Source: Flavobacterium cellulosilyticum
GTDB lineage: Bacteria; Bacteroidota; Bacteroidia; Flavobacteriales; Flavobacteriaceae
Assembly: GCF_004349355.1 (NCBI RefSeq)
Contig: NZ_SMFK01000002.1
Coordinates: 496,001-560,000 of the forward strand
Length of the DNA: 64,000 bases
Direction of reading: 5' to 3'
Shown here: positions 1 through 9,604 of the stretch, in pieces
Position numbering within the stretch: position 1 is the first letter of the stretch
Layout: each line of letters opens with the position of its first letter
Made by a program: the position numbers and the translations under genes
The notes under the pieces: model-generated
Told to the model about the DNA's origin: nothing
What the model saw: only the letters and a program-made list of their open reading frames with translations
The model's database searches: none

Positions 1-960
1 TTACAAAGTGAACTTAAAAAACACTCAAGTCCAGTTGTGCCATTATGGAAGAAATCATTAAGGTATGCCGCTATTTTTTTGGGTCTTATAGGAGTCTTAT
101 TCCTTCTTCAACACAAGGATGTAATTGATTCTGAAATAAAATTAAATGGAGACGAAATTCAATTGGTATTAGAGAATGGAGATATTCAAATTCTAAAAGC
201 AAATGGAGATCAAGTAATTGTTTCGAATAGTGGTCAACAAATCGGTTCCCAGAAAGGAACTGAAATAAAGTACAACTCAAATACTGAAATTGATAAGCTG
301 GTTTACAATAAAATACGAATTCCTGACGGAAAAACCTTCAATGTAACCTTGTCTGACGGAACACGTATTTGTTTGAATTCAGGCAGTTCATTAAGGTTTC
401 CGGTACGATTTATCAAAGGATTGAAAAGAGAAGTGTTCCTTGAAGGAGAAGCATTTTTTAATGTTACCAAAGATAAATTACATCCGTTTGTTGTAAATGC
501 AGATGCGGTTCATGTTCAAGTTTTGGGTACAAAATTTAATGTTTCTTCTTATGCAGAAGATAAAGTGGTAAATACAGTTTTGGTAGAAGGTTCGGTAGCG
601 TTGAGTACAACAACAAGGCCAAATGATAAAACCATGCTGACGCCTGGATTTAAAGGAGCATTTGATAAATCAGGAAAAGCTCTTTTTTCATTAGAAAAAG
701 TTGATACAGAATATTATACAAACTGGATGAAAGGAGAAATTGCTTTTAAAAGTATTGGATTCAAGGAAATAACTCAAAAATTAGAACGTACTTATAACGT
801 TTCTATTTCCAATAATAACAAAGATTTAGATGAGGTGAAATTCAGTGGCTCATTTGACAGAAATATAGAATCTATAAATGAAGTGATGGAAGCAATGAGT
901 AAAATTTACTCTTTTAATTATAAAATAACTGAAAACAATTTAATAATTATAACCAAATAA
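1..960 (+). CDS. FecR-family anti-sigma factor (5' truncated by window)
   Basis: Inner-membrane anti-sigma factor that would hold an ECF sigma factor inactive until the partner SusC receptor signals that its glycan is being imported. The reading frame is open from base 1, so a GTG at 37 is internal and the cytoplasmic sigma-binding N-terminus lies outside the window. One membrane segment is visible (AAIFLGLIGVLFLL). It is followed by the periplasmic FecR domain, with the typical IRIPDGKTFNVTLSDGTRI and FLEGEAFFNVTKD stretches, and a C-terminal DUF4974-like domain (GEIAFKSIGFKEITQKLERTY). It lies 134 bp upstream of a SusC that carries the matching STN signalling domain. The sigma factor gene is expected just left of the window (inference). 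Confidence 0.93.
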   Translation, partial: LQSELKKHSSPVVPLWKKSLRYAAIFLGLIGVLFLLQHKDVIDSEIKLNGDEIQLVLENGDIQILKANGDQVIVSNSGQQIGSQKGTEIKYNSNTEIDKLVYNKIRIPDGKTFNVTLSDGTRICLNSGSSLRFPVRFIKGLKREVFLEGEAFFNVTKDKLHPFVVNADAVHVQVLGTKFNVSSYAEDKVVNTVLVEGSVALSTTTRPNDKTMLTPGFKGAFDKSGKALFSLEKVDTEYYTNWMKGEIAFKSIGFKEITQKLERTYNVSISNNNKDLDEVKFSGSFDRNIESINEVMEAMSKIYSFNYKITENNLIIITK

Positions 961-993
961 ACTGCCTATGAATTAGAAGTGAAACAAAAAAAA

Positions 994-1047
994 CACACTA
1001 AAAAAAACCGAAAAATAGGATCAGTATTTTCCGGCTTATAGAGTGTG
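994..1047 (+). other. Imperfect hairpin between fecR and susC
   Basis: Nested inverted repeats: CACACT (994-999) pairs with AGTGTG (1042-1047), and CCGAAAAATA (1008-1017) pairs with TATTTTCCGG (1025-1034) with one mismatch. No T-run follows, so it is not a classical terminator. It could set the fecR/susC expression ratio by partial termination or RNA processing. Confidence 0.35.
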
Positions 1048-1094
1048 CTAAACGACGTACAGAAATAAATCATTTAAAACAAACAACCAAAATT

Positions 1095-4000
1095 ATGAAA
1101 AAAATAATTAAAAGGAACTTAGCATGCCTATTTTTCCCTAAAATTAGTTTAAAAATGAAACTCACCACTCTTTTATTATTGGTTTCGTTATTAAAAGTTC
1201 AAGCCTATACCTATTCTCAAAACACCAAAATTACTTTGAAGGCAAATGAGATGACATTAGGAAAGGTTTTTAATAAAATCGAAGCTACCTCTGAATTTAG
1301 ATTTTTATACGAAAGTGACAAAATTGATTTAAATCGAAAAGTCTCCATTGATGTCAATAAAGAAAATATTGCGAATGTTTTGCAAGTTTTATTCAAAGGG
1401 ACGAATGTAGATTATCAGACAAATGATCGTCAAATATTGTTGACCATCAAAAAAAGTGCTAGTTCAAAGACTACTTCGCAAGTAATTATACCTGTTCCTG
1501 TATCTAATCAGCAAAGAGAAATTACAGGTCAAGTTGTTGATAGCAAAGGGTACCCCTTACCGGGTGCCAATGTGATCGAAAAAGGGACAAACAATGCAGT
1601 ACAAACTGATTTTGATGGTAAATTTAAATTGATTATTTCTAATCAAAAAACGATACTTTCGATTTCGTTTATCGGTTTCGTTAATCAAGACGTTGTTGTA
1701 AATAGTCAGACTAACATAAAGGTTACTTTATTAGAAGATTCTGCTACTTTAGATGAAGTTGTGGTTGTGGGTTATGGTTCCATTAAGAAAAGAGACTTGA
1801 CTGGATCAGTGGTTTCTATTGGATCAGAAAAACTGGAAGGCAGGTCAAATAGTAATGTGCTTGCTTCACTTGCAGGACAGGCTACAGGTGTGCAAATCAC
1901 ACAGTCTCAAGGTGCTCCTGGTCTTGCTCCTACCGTAAGAGTACGTGGTGCATCTTCAATAAATGCAGGAACTACCCCACTTTATGTTATCGATGGTATT
2001 CCACTAGAGGATAACTCAACAATTTCAACTGATACAGGAATTACTACAGGAAGTAATTTAAGTTTTAACCGAAATCCACTGAATTCTATTAATCCCAACG
2101 ACATTGAGTCGATTGATATATTGAAAGATGCGTCTTCTGCAGCCATTTATGGTTCTAGAGGGGCAAATGGTGTTGTAATTATCACAACGAAACAAGGAAA
2201 AGCAGGTAAGACTAAAATTGATGCCACTTATGAGTCTAGTTTTTCACATGTCAACCGCAAAACTGATATGATGAATGCCTCAGAATTTATTGCTTTCAAC
2301 ACAGCTGCAAGAAATAATTCATGGGCAACAATTGTTGCCGCAAATCCTTCGGCTACAAGAGGAATTAATGTAACTGTTCCTGTAGAGTTCTCTAATCCAG
2401 AGTGGATTGCTCGTATTGGAAATGGAACGGATTGGCAGGATGTTGTTTTTAGAACTGCAAAAAGTAGAAATTTACAATTATCCGCTTCTGGTGGTAATGA
2501 AAAAACACAATTCATGGTGTCTTTAGGTTATTTGAATTCTGAAGGAGTTGTAGACAGCAATACATACGACCGTATAAATCTAAGATCAAATATCAAACAT
2601 AAGTTTAGTGACAAATTACGTATGGCCGTAAATATTGGCCTTAGCAGAGCAAAAGAAGCTCCTTATGGTACAGGTGGAAAAAGTGACGTGGTGAGTTTAG
2701 CTTTGCAAAGTGATCCGTTTTTCCCACTTTATGTAGAAACTGGAAGTCTTGGTTTTAAGGATCCAAAATCAATTTGGAATACGTTTTCTAAATATGGTTT
2801 TCAGCTATGGCACCCTTATTCATTAACTAGGGAAGCATCTACTGAAAAAACTATGAATGTAGCGACTATTACTTCTTACCTAGAATGGGATATAATTAAA
2901 GATTTAACAATAAAAACTTCTGCAAGTTCTAATATTGATAATACTGTTCATAATTTCTATTGGAATGCAGGCCAGAACTGGGGATACTCTGGGTGGGTAC
3001 CAGCTCAAGCTGATTTCAAAACGTTGCAATCCAATAACTGGATTTCAGAAACGACATTGACTTACAATAAAACATTTAAAAAAGACCACACTTTAAATTT
3101 ATTAGCAGGGTATTCTGCCCAAGAACAACGAATTGATATTAGCAGTATGACAGCAGGGAATTTTCCAAATGATTTAGTGCATACCTTAAATGCTGGTGTT
3201 GTAAATAATGGTAGTACTTCATCAGAGGATTGGTCATTAATTTCTTATTTGTCTCGTGCTAATTATTCTTATAAGGGCAAATATCTAGCATCGGCTGCTA
3301 TTAGAGCGGATGGTTCCTCCCGTTTTGGAGCCAACAACAGATGGGGATATTTCCCTTCTGGTTCGCTTGCATGGCGTATATCTGAAGAATCTTTCTTAAA
3401 GGATGTTTCATGGGTAAGCAATATGAAAGTTAGATTGAGTTATGGAGCAACTGGTAATAACCAGATTCCAAACTACGGATCGATAGGAGTATTAGGATAT
3501 AGCCCATATGTAAATGCAGGAACAGTGAATCAAGGTATATATACCTCTAACTTTGCAGATAAAAATTTAAAATGGGAAAAAACAGGTCAAACTAATTTCG
3601 GTGTTGATTTCAGTATGTATAACGGCCGATTAAAATTCACTGGGGATATCTATTATTCAAAAACAAGAGATTTATTACTTAATGTGCCTATTCCTATTAT
3701 TTCAGGTTTCTCATCTACTTTGACAAACATTGGTGAGCTAGAAAATAGAGGTATTGAAATAAATATTGGCACACAAAATATAAACAATAAATTCAAATGG
3801 AGCACCGACTTTAATATTTTTGCCAACAGAAACAAAGTATTGAAACTGGGTGCAAACAACGCGCCAATTGATATTAATGTTAGTAGTATGACCTCTCGTA
3901 CAGCTGTTGGGCAACCAATTGGAATGTATTATGGCTATGTTGTAGAAGGAGTGATCATGTCACAAGCGGACTTGGATAATAAAGCCTATCCAGTATGGCC

Positions 4001-4601
4001 AGGTAGTGAAGCGGGTGATCCAAGAGTAAGCGATGTTAATCACGATGGTAAAATTAATTCTGAAGATCGCACTTACATTGGAAATAATCAAGCTGATTTC
4101 TCATGGGGCTTGACCAATAATTTTTCTTATTCAGGATTTGAACTTTCTGTTTTGTTACGTGGTTCACAAGGAGGAGAAATTCTTAACCATAATGCTAGAT
4201 ATATAAAATCAGGTGTTGGTGGAGGTAACCGAAACATGTATTCTGTAGTAAACAATTACTGGAAATCTGAAGCTGAACCTGGAAACGGAATGATACCTAA
4301 ACCTCGTATGTTACCAACTACTGTTCGTGATTTTGGATCAAGTTATTGGGTAGAAGATGGATCTTTCGTACGTATCCAAAATATCCGTCTAGGTTATAAT
4401 TTACCAAAAAATTTAATTGAAAAAATGAAGATCAGTAACATAAAGTTATATCTAAATATGGAAAATGTCCATGTATTTTCGAAATATTTAGGTTATGATC
4501 CAGAAGGTAGTACCTATCAAAGTGGGGTATTGGTAGGCTTTGATTATGGAGCTTATCCTAATCCTTTTACAGCTACTGCTGGTATAAATATTAGTTTCTA
4601 A
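1095..4601 (+). CDS. SusC-like TonB-dependent outer-membrane receptor with STN domain
   Basis: Outer-membrane importer for oligosaccharides, working with the SusD lipoprotein encoded next to it. At 1168 residues it is longer than an ordinary SusC because of a signalling front end. Order: signal region (about 1-42, with an internal Met before LTTLLLLVSLL), STN secretin/TonB short domain (about 45-110, ITLKANEMTLGKVFNKIE), carboxypeptidase-regulatory-like beta-sandwich (about 140-225, ITGQVVDSKGYPLPGANV), plug (LDEVVVVGYGSIKKRDLTG to GANGVVIITTK), then the 22-strand barrel ending in Phe (ATAGINISF). The STN domain is what contacts FecR in transducing receptors, which fits the upstream anti-sigma gene. 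The substrate is probably a pectin-derived oligosaccharide, inferred from the esterases downstream. Confidence 0.95.
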   Translation: MKKIIKRNLACLFFPKISLKMKLTTLLLLVSLLKVQAYTYSQNTKITLKANEMTLGKVFNKIEATSEFRFLYESDKIDLNRKVSIDVNKENIANVLQVLFKGTNVDYQTNDRQILLTIKKSASSKTTSQVIIPVPVSNQQREITGQVVDSKGYPLPGANVIEKGTNNAVQTDFDGKFKLIISNQKTILSISFIGFVNQDVVVNSQTNIKVTLLEDSATLDEVVVVGYGSIKKRDLTGSVVSIGSEKLEGRSNSNVLASLAGQATGVQITQSQGAPGLAPTVRVRGASSINAGTTPLYVIDGIPLEDNSTISTDTGITTGSNLSFNRNPLNSINPNDIESIDILKDASSAAIYGSRGANGVVIITTKQGKAGKTKIDATYESSFSHVNRKTDMMNASEFIAFNTAARNNSWATIVAANPSATRGINVTVPVEFSNPEWIARIGNGTDWQDVVFRTAKSRNLQLSASGGNEKTQFMVSLGYLNSEGVVDSNTYDRINLRSNIKHKFSDKLRMAVNIGLSRAKEAPYGTGGKSDVVSLALQSDPFFPLYVETGSLGFKDPKSIWNTFSKYGFQLWHPYSLTREASTEKTMNVATITSYLEWDIIKDLTIKTSASSNIDNTVHNFYWNAGQNWGYSGWVPAQADFKTLQSNNWISETTLTYNKTFKKDHTLNLLAGYSAQEQRIDISSMTAGNFPNDLVHTLNAGVVNNGSTSSEDWSLISYLSRANYSYKGKYLASAAIRADGSSRFGANNRWGYFPSGSLAWRISEESFLKDVSWVSNMKVRLSYGATGNNQIPNYGSIGVLGYSPYVNAGTVNQGIYTSNFADKNLKWEKTGQTNFGVDFSMYNGRLKFTGDIYYSKTRDLLLNVPIPIISGFSSTLTNIGELENRGIEINIGTQNINNKFKWSTDFNIFANRNKVLKLGANNAPIDINVSSMTSRTAVGQPIGMYYGYVVEGVIMSQADLDNKAYPVWPGSEAGDPRVSDVNHDGKINSEDRTYIGNNQADFSWGLTNNFSYSGFELSVLLRGSQGGEILNHNARYIKSGVGGGNRNMYSVVNNYWKSEAEPGNGMIPKPRMLPTTVRDFGSSYWVEDGSFVRIQNIRLGYNLPKNLIEKMKISNIKLYLNMENVHVFSKYLGYDPEGSTYQSGVLVGFDYGAYPNPFTATAGINISF

Positions 4602-4632
4602 AAACTAGACCAATCATTTAAAATATAAGAAA

Positions 4633-6042
4633 ATGAAAAAAATAACATATATCATACTTTTTTGCAATTTGTTGCTGTTGGGATGCAGTTCAGATTTTTT
4701 AGATAAAGCACCAATTTCTAATGCCAATGAGGAAAATTTTTATAAATCACAGAAGGATATTGAAACAGCAATCTGGTCAGCTTATAATTCGCTTTACACC
4801 TTGTATGGACCAGAAAGTTTACCATCCTTCTATGGAGAGCTAATGTCCGATAATGCAGTTAGCGATAATGCAGCAGGAAGAATACAAGACTATGAAAGCT
4901 TTGAATTGCACACAATGACTATCGATAATGAGTTAGTTCTCAATTTTTGGAATAATTATTATAAGGCAATCTATATTACAAATAACATTATTGCCAGTGC
5001 CGAAAAACTTGATTTTCCTAATCGAGATGCATTAATTGGAGAAGCAAAGTTTTTGCGCGCTTTATACTATTTTGACATGGTTCGTGCTTGGGGAGATGTA
5101 CCATTAGTTACAACTCCAATCAGTATTACTAATGCTTATGCCCAAGGACGTACTTCAAAAACTTTAGTATATGAACAAATTATTAAAGATCTTGATGTTG
5201 CAGTAGCTAAACTGCCAGTAAAAACAAGTCAGCGTTTTGTAGGTGCAGCCAGTCAGGAAGCGGCCAATACTTTACTAGCTAAGGTTTATCTAACTATAGG
5301 TAATAAACCAAAAGCTACTGAAACTTTATTGAAAGTTTATGGTAGGTTTTCTTTAGTACCTTATGCTGATTTATGGAATTTATCAAAGAAAAACAATGCA
5401 TCGTCTATTTTTGAGATTCAATTTAAAGGTGGTGTATCCAATCCTTACAGTTTATATTGGGCCATGTTTTCACCAGTTGATAATCGCGTAGTTACAGCTT
5501 GGGGAGGAGGATATAATCAGATAACCAATGACTTATGGAATGCCTATGAAACAGGAGACCCTAGAAGAGATCTCACCATTCAAAATGGATATCAAACTCC
5601 AAACGGATCAATTGTCAACGTTAAATTCCCAATTAAATGGAAAGATGCAAAAGCTCCTGTTATTGGTTTAAGGGAAGCTTCGGATAATAACTTTATAATT
5701 CTACGTTATGCAGATGTTCTTCTAATGCTCACTGAAGCAACTTCTGATCCAAAATACATGAACGAAGTTCGTTCTCGTGTTGGATTACCAGCTTATGCAA
5801 CTATAGGTTATCCAGCTAAGTACAATACGGTGAGTCTTGCTCTGGAACATGAAAGTCAGGTTGAATTTGCATGTGAGTTTCATCGTTGGTTTGATTTAAT
5901 AAGAACTGGAAGGGCAATTTCAGTGATTAAAAGTAGTAGTAAAAACATTACTATTACTGATTCTAAATTATTATTGCCTATTCCGTTTTTAGTAATTAAT
6001 CAAAATCCTAATGTGATTACTCAAAATGAAGCTTATAAATAA
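4633..6042 (+). CDS. SusD/RagB-like surface glycan-binding lipoprotein
   Basis: Surface lipoprotein forming the lid over SusC and binding the glycan. The signal peptide ends in a lipobox (LLLLGC) followed by SSDFLDKAP, the usual SusD start. The TPR-rich core includes FLRALYYFDMVRAWGDVPL. The C-terminus has the family signature HRWFDLIRTG and then LLPIPFLVINQNPNVITQN. At 469 residues it is on the short side for the family but complete at both ends. It starts 31 bp after susC and belongs to the same transcript. Remains of a second susD C-terminus lie 300 bp downstream. Confidence 0.95.
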   Translation: MKKITYIILFCNLLLLGCSSDFLDKAPISNANEENFYKSQKDIETAIWSAYNSLYTLYGPESLPSFYGELMSDNAVSDNAAGRIQDYESFELHTMTIDNELVLNFWNNYYKAIYITNNIIASAEKLDFPNRDALIGEAKFLRALYYFDMVRAWGDVPLVTTPISITNAYAQGRTSKTLVYEQIIKDLDVAVAKLPVKTSQRFVGAASQEAANTLLAKVYLTIGNKPKATETLLKVYGRFSLVPYADLWNLSKKNNASSIFEIQFKGGVSNPYSLYWAMFSPVDNRVVTAWGGGYNQITNDLWNAYETGDPRRDLTIQNGYQTPNGSIVNVKFPIKWKDAKAPVIGLREASDNNFIILRYADVLLMLTEATSDPKYMNEVRSRVGLPAYATIGYPAKYNTVSLALEHESQVEFACEFHRWFDLIRTGRAISVIKSSSKNITITDSKLLLPIPFLVINQNPNVITQNEAYK

Positions 6043-6341
6043 AAATAGGATTTTAAGTTGGTATTAGTTTGGTTAGGAGTATAGACTGTTTACTTGTCGA
6101 ATAGACGGGAAAGCAGTCTTACTTTTGTTATGTCTAACCTTGTTATTAATATCCATCTGACAATAAAAATTGCAAATCTAACCTCGATTAATATTTCGGA
6201 TGAAATCTTCCTTCGTGGGAAAAGTTTAATCATAACAAAGGATAAAGAAGGTTGTAAAGAAGTAAAATAATACACGTAGGTATTACTTGGTAAAATTTCA
6301 ATAGCTAAACTGTTCTCGTTTTATGTACAATATCAAATATG
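6043..6341. other. Non-coding stretch with an unassigned open fragment
   Basis: No intact gene. On the plus strand an ATG-less open stretch of about 62 codons ends at the TAA around 6268-6270 (reading LTSINISDEIFLRGKS ... KEVK). It has a protein-like composition, but I do not recognise the family. Because the tail of a decayed susD follows directly, this is most simply debris from a deleted PUL segment. Confidence 0.4.
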
Positions 6342-6585
6342 ATAAATAAATTAAGAGGTAGAAGTAATGCGCCTTTACACCGGCATGTCTTACTTTGAAA
6401 AATATTGGAGAGGAAAGAGCTCACAATCTTATTTAGGGAGGTCATCGTAGAAGTGTGATACGTTTTTTACAGAGACTTGGGAATTTAAAACCGCACAAGC
6501 CGATTCATTCAAAGTGATTTATCCACTACTTACTGAACAGATTACTGCAAACCCAAATTTGTCGCAAAAACCAAATTATAATTAA
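6342..6585 (+). pseudogene. Decayed C-terminal remnant of a second susD
   Basis: Three plus-strand frames together spell a SusD C-terminus. They are INKLRGRSNAPL (from 6342), then ILERKEL and GGHRR around 6400-6450 (family: ILEERxxEL...EGHRRxDxIRFG), then TFFTETWEFKTAQADSFK followed by VIYPLLTEQITANPNLSQKP and the natural stop at 6583-6585. Frame changes and an in-frame TAG (6432-6434) break it. The intact susD just upstream has its own different C-terminus, so this is a separate lost copy rather than a frameshifted end of that gene. Confidence 0.85.
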
Positions 6586-6625
6586 TTTTTTTATTATATT
6601 GAAAAAATAACTATAAAATCAATTT

Positions 6626-7654
6626 ATGCAAATGAATATTTTTAACTCAAATAGTAGTAAATCATGTTTATTGATTTCAAAAGGGTTTTTTGTAATTATT
6701 GGTTTGTTGTTGGTTGATTGGGTTGGTGCCCAGTCTTTAAGTGGTGTCACGAATATTCGTGACACTTCTTATTCAACACCAATCGCTTACGAAAAAACAA
6801 AGAAGGACTTCCCAAACATCAAAATTGTGTTGGAATTAAATTCTAAAACGGTTAAGGAAAAAAGAGAAGTTAACTTTTGTAAAATTGGTAAAAGGAGATT
6901 AAAATTAAATATTTTTTCTCCAGTTATAAAATCGAAAGAGCCGAGAACAGCCGTACTCATCATTCATGGTGGAGGTTGGAGATCAGGTAGTCCGAGTCAG
7001 CATTATCCGTTGGCGCAAAAATTAGCGCAATTAGGGTATGTATGTTATGTTCCAGAATACCGCCTTTCAACAGAAGCCCTTTTTCCAGCCGCTATTTATG
7101 ATGTGAAATCAGCTATTCGCTGGGTAAGAAAGAATGCTGTAAAGCACAATGTTGCTAGTAATAAAATAGTGGTTTTAGGCTTTTCAGCAGGTGGGGAAAT
7201 GGCCGCTTTTATGGGGACAACGGGAAATATGCCCTTGTTTGAAGGTGCTAATTGTACTACCGATGTTACTTCAGATGTAAATGCTGTAGTTGATATAGAT
7301 GGAACTTTGTCATTTGTTCATCCCGATGGAGGAGAAGGAGATGATTCAAAGGGGACTTCTGCAGCAACCTATTGGTTTGGTTATTCTAAAATTGAGAATC
7401 CAAAACTATGGGAAACAGCATCGCCTTTAAGTTTTGTTAGTGCTCAAACACCACCAACTCTTTTTATAAATAGTGCCATATCAAGAATGCATGCTGGTAG
7501 AGAAGATTATATTAAAGTGTTGAATGAACATAATATCTACTCAGAAGTCCATACTTTTGAAGGAGCACCTCATTCCTTTTGTTTGTTTGAACCTTGGTTT
7601 GATCCAACCGTTAAATTCATAGATTCTTTTCTAAATAAAACATTCGATAATTAA
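6626..7654 (+). CDS. Secreted alpha/beta-hydrolase esterase (BD-FAE / acetylesterase-like)
   Basis: Probable carbohydrate esterase removing acetyl or other acyl groups from pectin fragments. N-terminal signal sequence (hydrophobic FFVIIGLLLVDWVGAQ, about 21-36). The alpha/beta-hydrolase fold has the oxyanion motif HGGGW (114-118), nucleophile Ser187 in GFSAGG and a candidate catalytic His316 in GAPHSF. The usual Asp in the strand before the last helix is not obvious. That position reads INSAISRMHAG (281-291) with acidic residues just after it. It is a paralogue of the next gene, sharing the RDTSY-type N-terminal segment and the xPWxDPTV tail, and the two lie 14 bp apart. Exact substrate not determinable. 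Confidence 0.85.
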   Translation: MQMNIFNSNSSKSCLLISKGFFVIIGLLLVDWVGAQSLSGVTNIRDTSYSTPIAYEKTKKDFPNIKIVLELNSKTVKEKREVNFCKIGKRRLKLNIFSPVIKSKEPRTAVLIIHGGGWRSGSPSQHYPLAQKLAQLGYVCYVPEYRLSTEALFPAAIYDVKSAIRWVRKNAVKHNVASNKIVVLGFSAGGEMAAFMGTTGNMPLFEGANCTTDVTSDVNAVVDIDGTLSFVHPDGGEGDDSKGTSAATYWFGYSKIENPKLWETASPLSFVSAQTPPTLFINSAISRMHAGREDYIKVLNEHNIYSEVHTFEGAPHSFCLFEPWFDPTVKFIDSFLNKTFDN

Positions 7655-7668
7655 TTCCGAAAAAAATT

Positions 7669-8664
7669 ATGAGCAAGCTTTTTCAAAACACTTTTTTAAT
7701 TATTCTATTTGCATTGATTTCATTGCAAGCAAAAAGTCAACAAAAAAACATTAAAATTCCAAAGGACACTTCCTTTACTGCAATTGCTCAGTTTAAAAAG
7801 GTTTCCAAAAATTATCCTCAAATAAAATTACCTAAAGACACATTACCTAATAATGTAAATGGGTATATAGATGTGGTTTATACAACATTAAAAAACACTC
7901 CTTTTGGCGATAGAGATTTGCATGCTGATGTTTTTTCACCGAAGAAAAAAGGAAAATACCCTACTTTAATAATGGTACATGGGGGAGGATGGAGAGCAGG
8001 TGATAAATCGTTACAGGTTCCAATGGCTCAGCGCCTTGCAGCAATGGGCTATGTAACGGTCTGTGTAGAATACCAACTTTTGCAGGAAGCCAAATATCCT
8101 GCAGCAGTTTTTAACATTAAAAGTGCCATAAGGTGGATGAGAGCGAATGCAGATAAGTACGGAATCGACCCAGATAAAATTGCCATTTCGGGTTGTTCCG
8201 CAGGCGGGCAATTGGCTTTATTAGTTGGACTTACTAACGGTGTTGAAGCTAAGGAAGGAAATCAAGGAAATTTAGGTTTTTCAAGTGATATTCAAGCTAT
8301 CGTAGATTTGGACGGAGTGGTCGATTTTATGGCACCTTTATCTCTTAATTTAAATCGAAAAGCAGACTCTCCAGATGTACAATGGTTAGGAGGTACTTTT
8401 TATGAAAAACCAGCCATTTGGAAAGATGCTTCTCCTATTTTCTGGGCTAATGAAAAATCTGTACCAATATTATTTATAAACAGTGGTTTTCCAAGATTTC
8501 ATGCGGGTCAAGATGAGTTAATAGGAATGATGAAAGATTGGGGTATCTATACCGAAGCTCATAAATTTGATGTAAAAGTGCATCCATTTTGGTTATTTGA
8601 TCCCTGGATTGATCCAACAGTTAATTATATCAATACTTTTTTAATCAAAGTTTTTAATCAATAA
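7669..8664 (+). CDS. Secreted alpha/beta-hydrolase esterase, paralogue of preceding gene
   Basis: Second copy of the same esterase type, 331 residues. Signal peptide about 1-24 (LIILFALISLQAKSQ). HGGGW at 104-108, nucleophile Ser177 in GCSAGG, candidate His305 in VKVHPFW. As in its neighbour, the segment that normally carries the catalytic Asp reads INSGFPRFHAG and is followed by QDE, so the acid may be supplied from a shifted position. It sits between another esterase and an acetylesterase-like gene, in tight spacing that implies one transcript from susC onward. Ferulate, acetate and methyl esters are all possible substrates; acetylated pectin is the contextual favourite. Confidence 0.85.
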   Translation: MSKLFQNTFLIILFALISLQAKSQQKNIKIPKDTSFTAIAQFKKVSKNYPQIKLPKDTLPNNVNGYIDVVYTTLKNTPFGDRDLHADVFSPKKKGKYPTLIMVHGGGWRAGDKSLQVPMAQRLAAMGYVTVCVEYQLLQEAKYPAAVFNIKSAIRWMRANADKYGIDPDKIAISGCSAGGQLALLVGLTNGVEAKEGNQGNLGFSSDIQAIVDLDGVVDFMAPLSLNLNRKADSPDVQWLGGTFYEKPAIWKDASPIFWANEKSVPILFINSGFPRFHAGQDELIGMMKDWGIYTEAHKFDVKVHPFWLFDPWIDPTVNYINTFLIKVFNQ

Positions 8665-8677
8665 AATAACACCTAAC

Positions 8678-9598
8678 ATGAAAAGAGTGATTGTATTTAA
8701 ATTTATGATAATTTTTACACTTTTAATATCAAAGAATTTAAGTGCTCAAGATTTTATTCCCTTATGGCCTAATGGAAGCATGCCAAACTCAAAAGGAATG
8801 ACTCTGGAACATATAGAAGAACGAGAACGTATCACTCAGGTTTCAGTACCTAAAATGCTGACTTTTTTCCCTCCAAAAGAGGAACAAAATGGGAGTAGTG
8901 TTTTAATCATGCCTTCTGGAGGTTATCAAAAATTGACCTATAATTTAGGGGGCATCCAACTAGCTAAATGGTTTAATACTCATGGAATAGCAGCCTTTGT
9001 ACTTATTTATCGACTTCCTAATTCCCCTGATTTAATAATAAGAGAAAACGGTCCAATTCAAGATGCGCAAAGAGCTATAAAACTAATTAGATTTAATGCG
9101 GAAAAATGGAATTTAGATAAAAATAAAATAGGTGTTTTTGGATCTTCCGCAGGTGGCCATTTAGCATCAACAATTGGAACTCATCCCGCTGATGTGTCAA
9201 AAATAAATGACGCTGTTGATGCCTATTCATTTACTCCCAACTTTATGATTTTAGTGTCTCCTGTAATTAGTTTAGGAGACTATACACACGAAGGTAGCCT
9301 TGAGAACTTTTTAGGGAAAAATCCAAGTTCTGAAAAAATCCAAGAATTTTCAAACCAATTTCATGTTACGGCGAATACTCCGCCAACTATTTTGATACAT
9401 GCTCAAAATGATCCTGTTGTAAATCCTATGAATAGTATTCTATTTTATGAGGCTATGATGAAATCTGGTGTCAAGGGTTCGCTTACTATTTTTCCTGAAG
9501 GAAAACACAATATAGGTATATATAATGAATCTCAATTAACGGATGAATGGAAAAATATCTGTGTAAAATGGCTAAAGGAAGTGCAAATAATTAAATAA
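8678..9598 (+). CDS. Secreted alpha/beta-hydrolase (acetyl(xylan) esterase-like)
   Basis: Third esterase of the cluster, from a different subgroup than the two before it. Signal peptide about 1-23 (ending NLSAQ). PSGGY (79-83) replaces HGGGW at the oxyanion site. The triad is conventional and visible: Ser157 in GSSAGGH, Asp245 in HAQNDPVV, His277 in GKHNIG. The N-terminal LWPNGSMPNSKG stretch is typical of small PUL-linked acetylesterases. The gene follows the previous stop by 13 bp. The role is inferred as deacetylation of pectic oligosaccharides in the periplasm or at the cell surface. Confidence 0.85.
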   Translation: MKRVIVFKFMIIFTLLISKNLSAQDFIPLWPNGSMPNSKGMTLEHIEERERITQVSVPKMLTFFPPKEEQNGSSVLIMPSGGYQKLTYNLGGIQLAKWFNTHGIAAFVLIYRLPNSPDLIIRENGPIQDAQRAIKLIRFNAEKWNLDKNKIGVFGSSAGGHLASTIGTHPADVSKINDAVDAYSFTPNFMILVSPVISLGDYTHEGSLENFLGKNPSSEKIQEFSNQFHVTANTPPTILIHAQNDPVVNPMNSILFYEAMMKSGVKGSLTIFPEGKHNIGIYNESQLTDEWKNICVKWLKEVQIIK

Positions 9599-9604
9599 AA
9601 TAGA

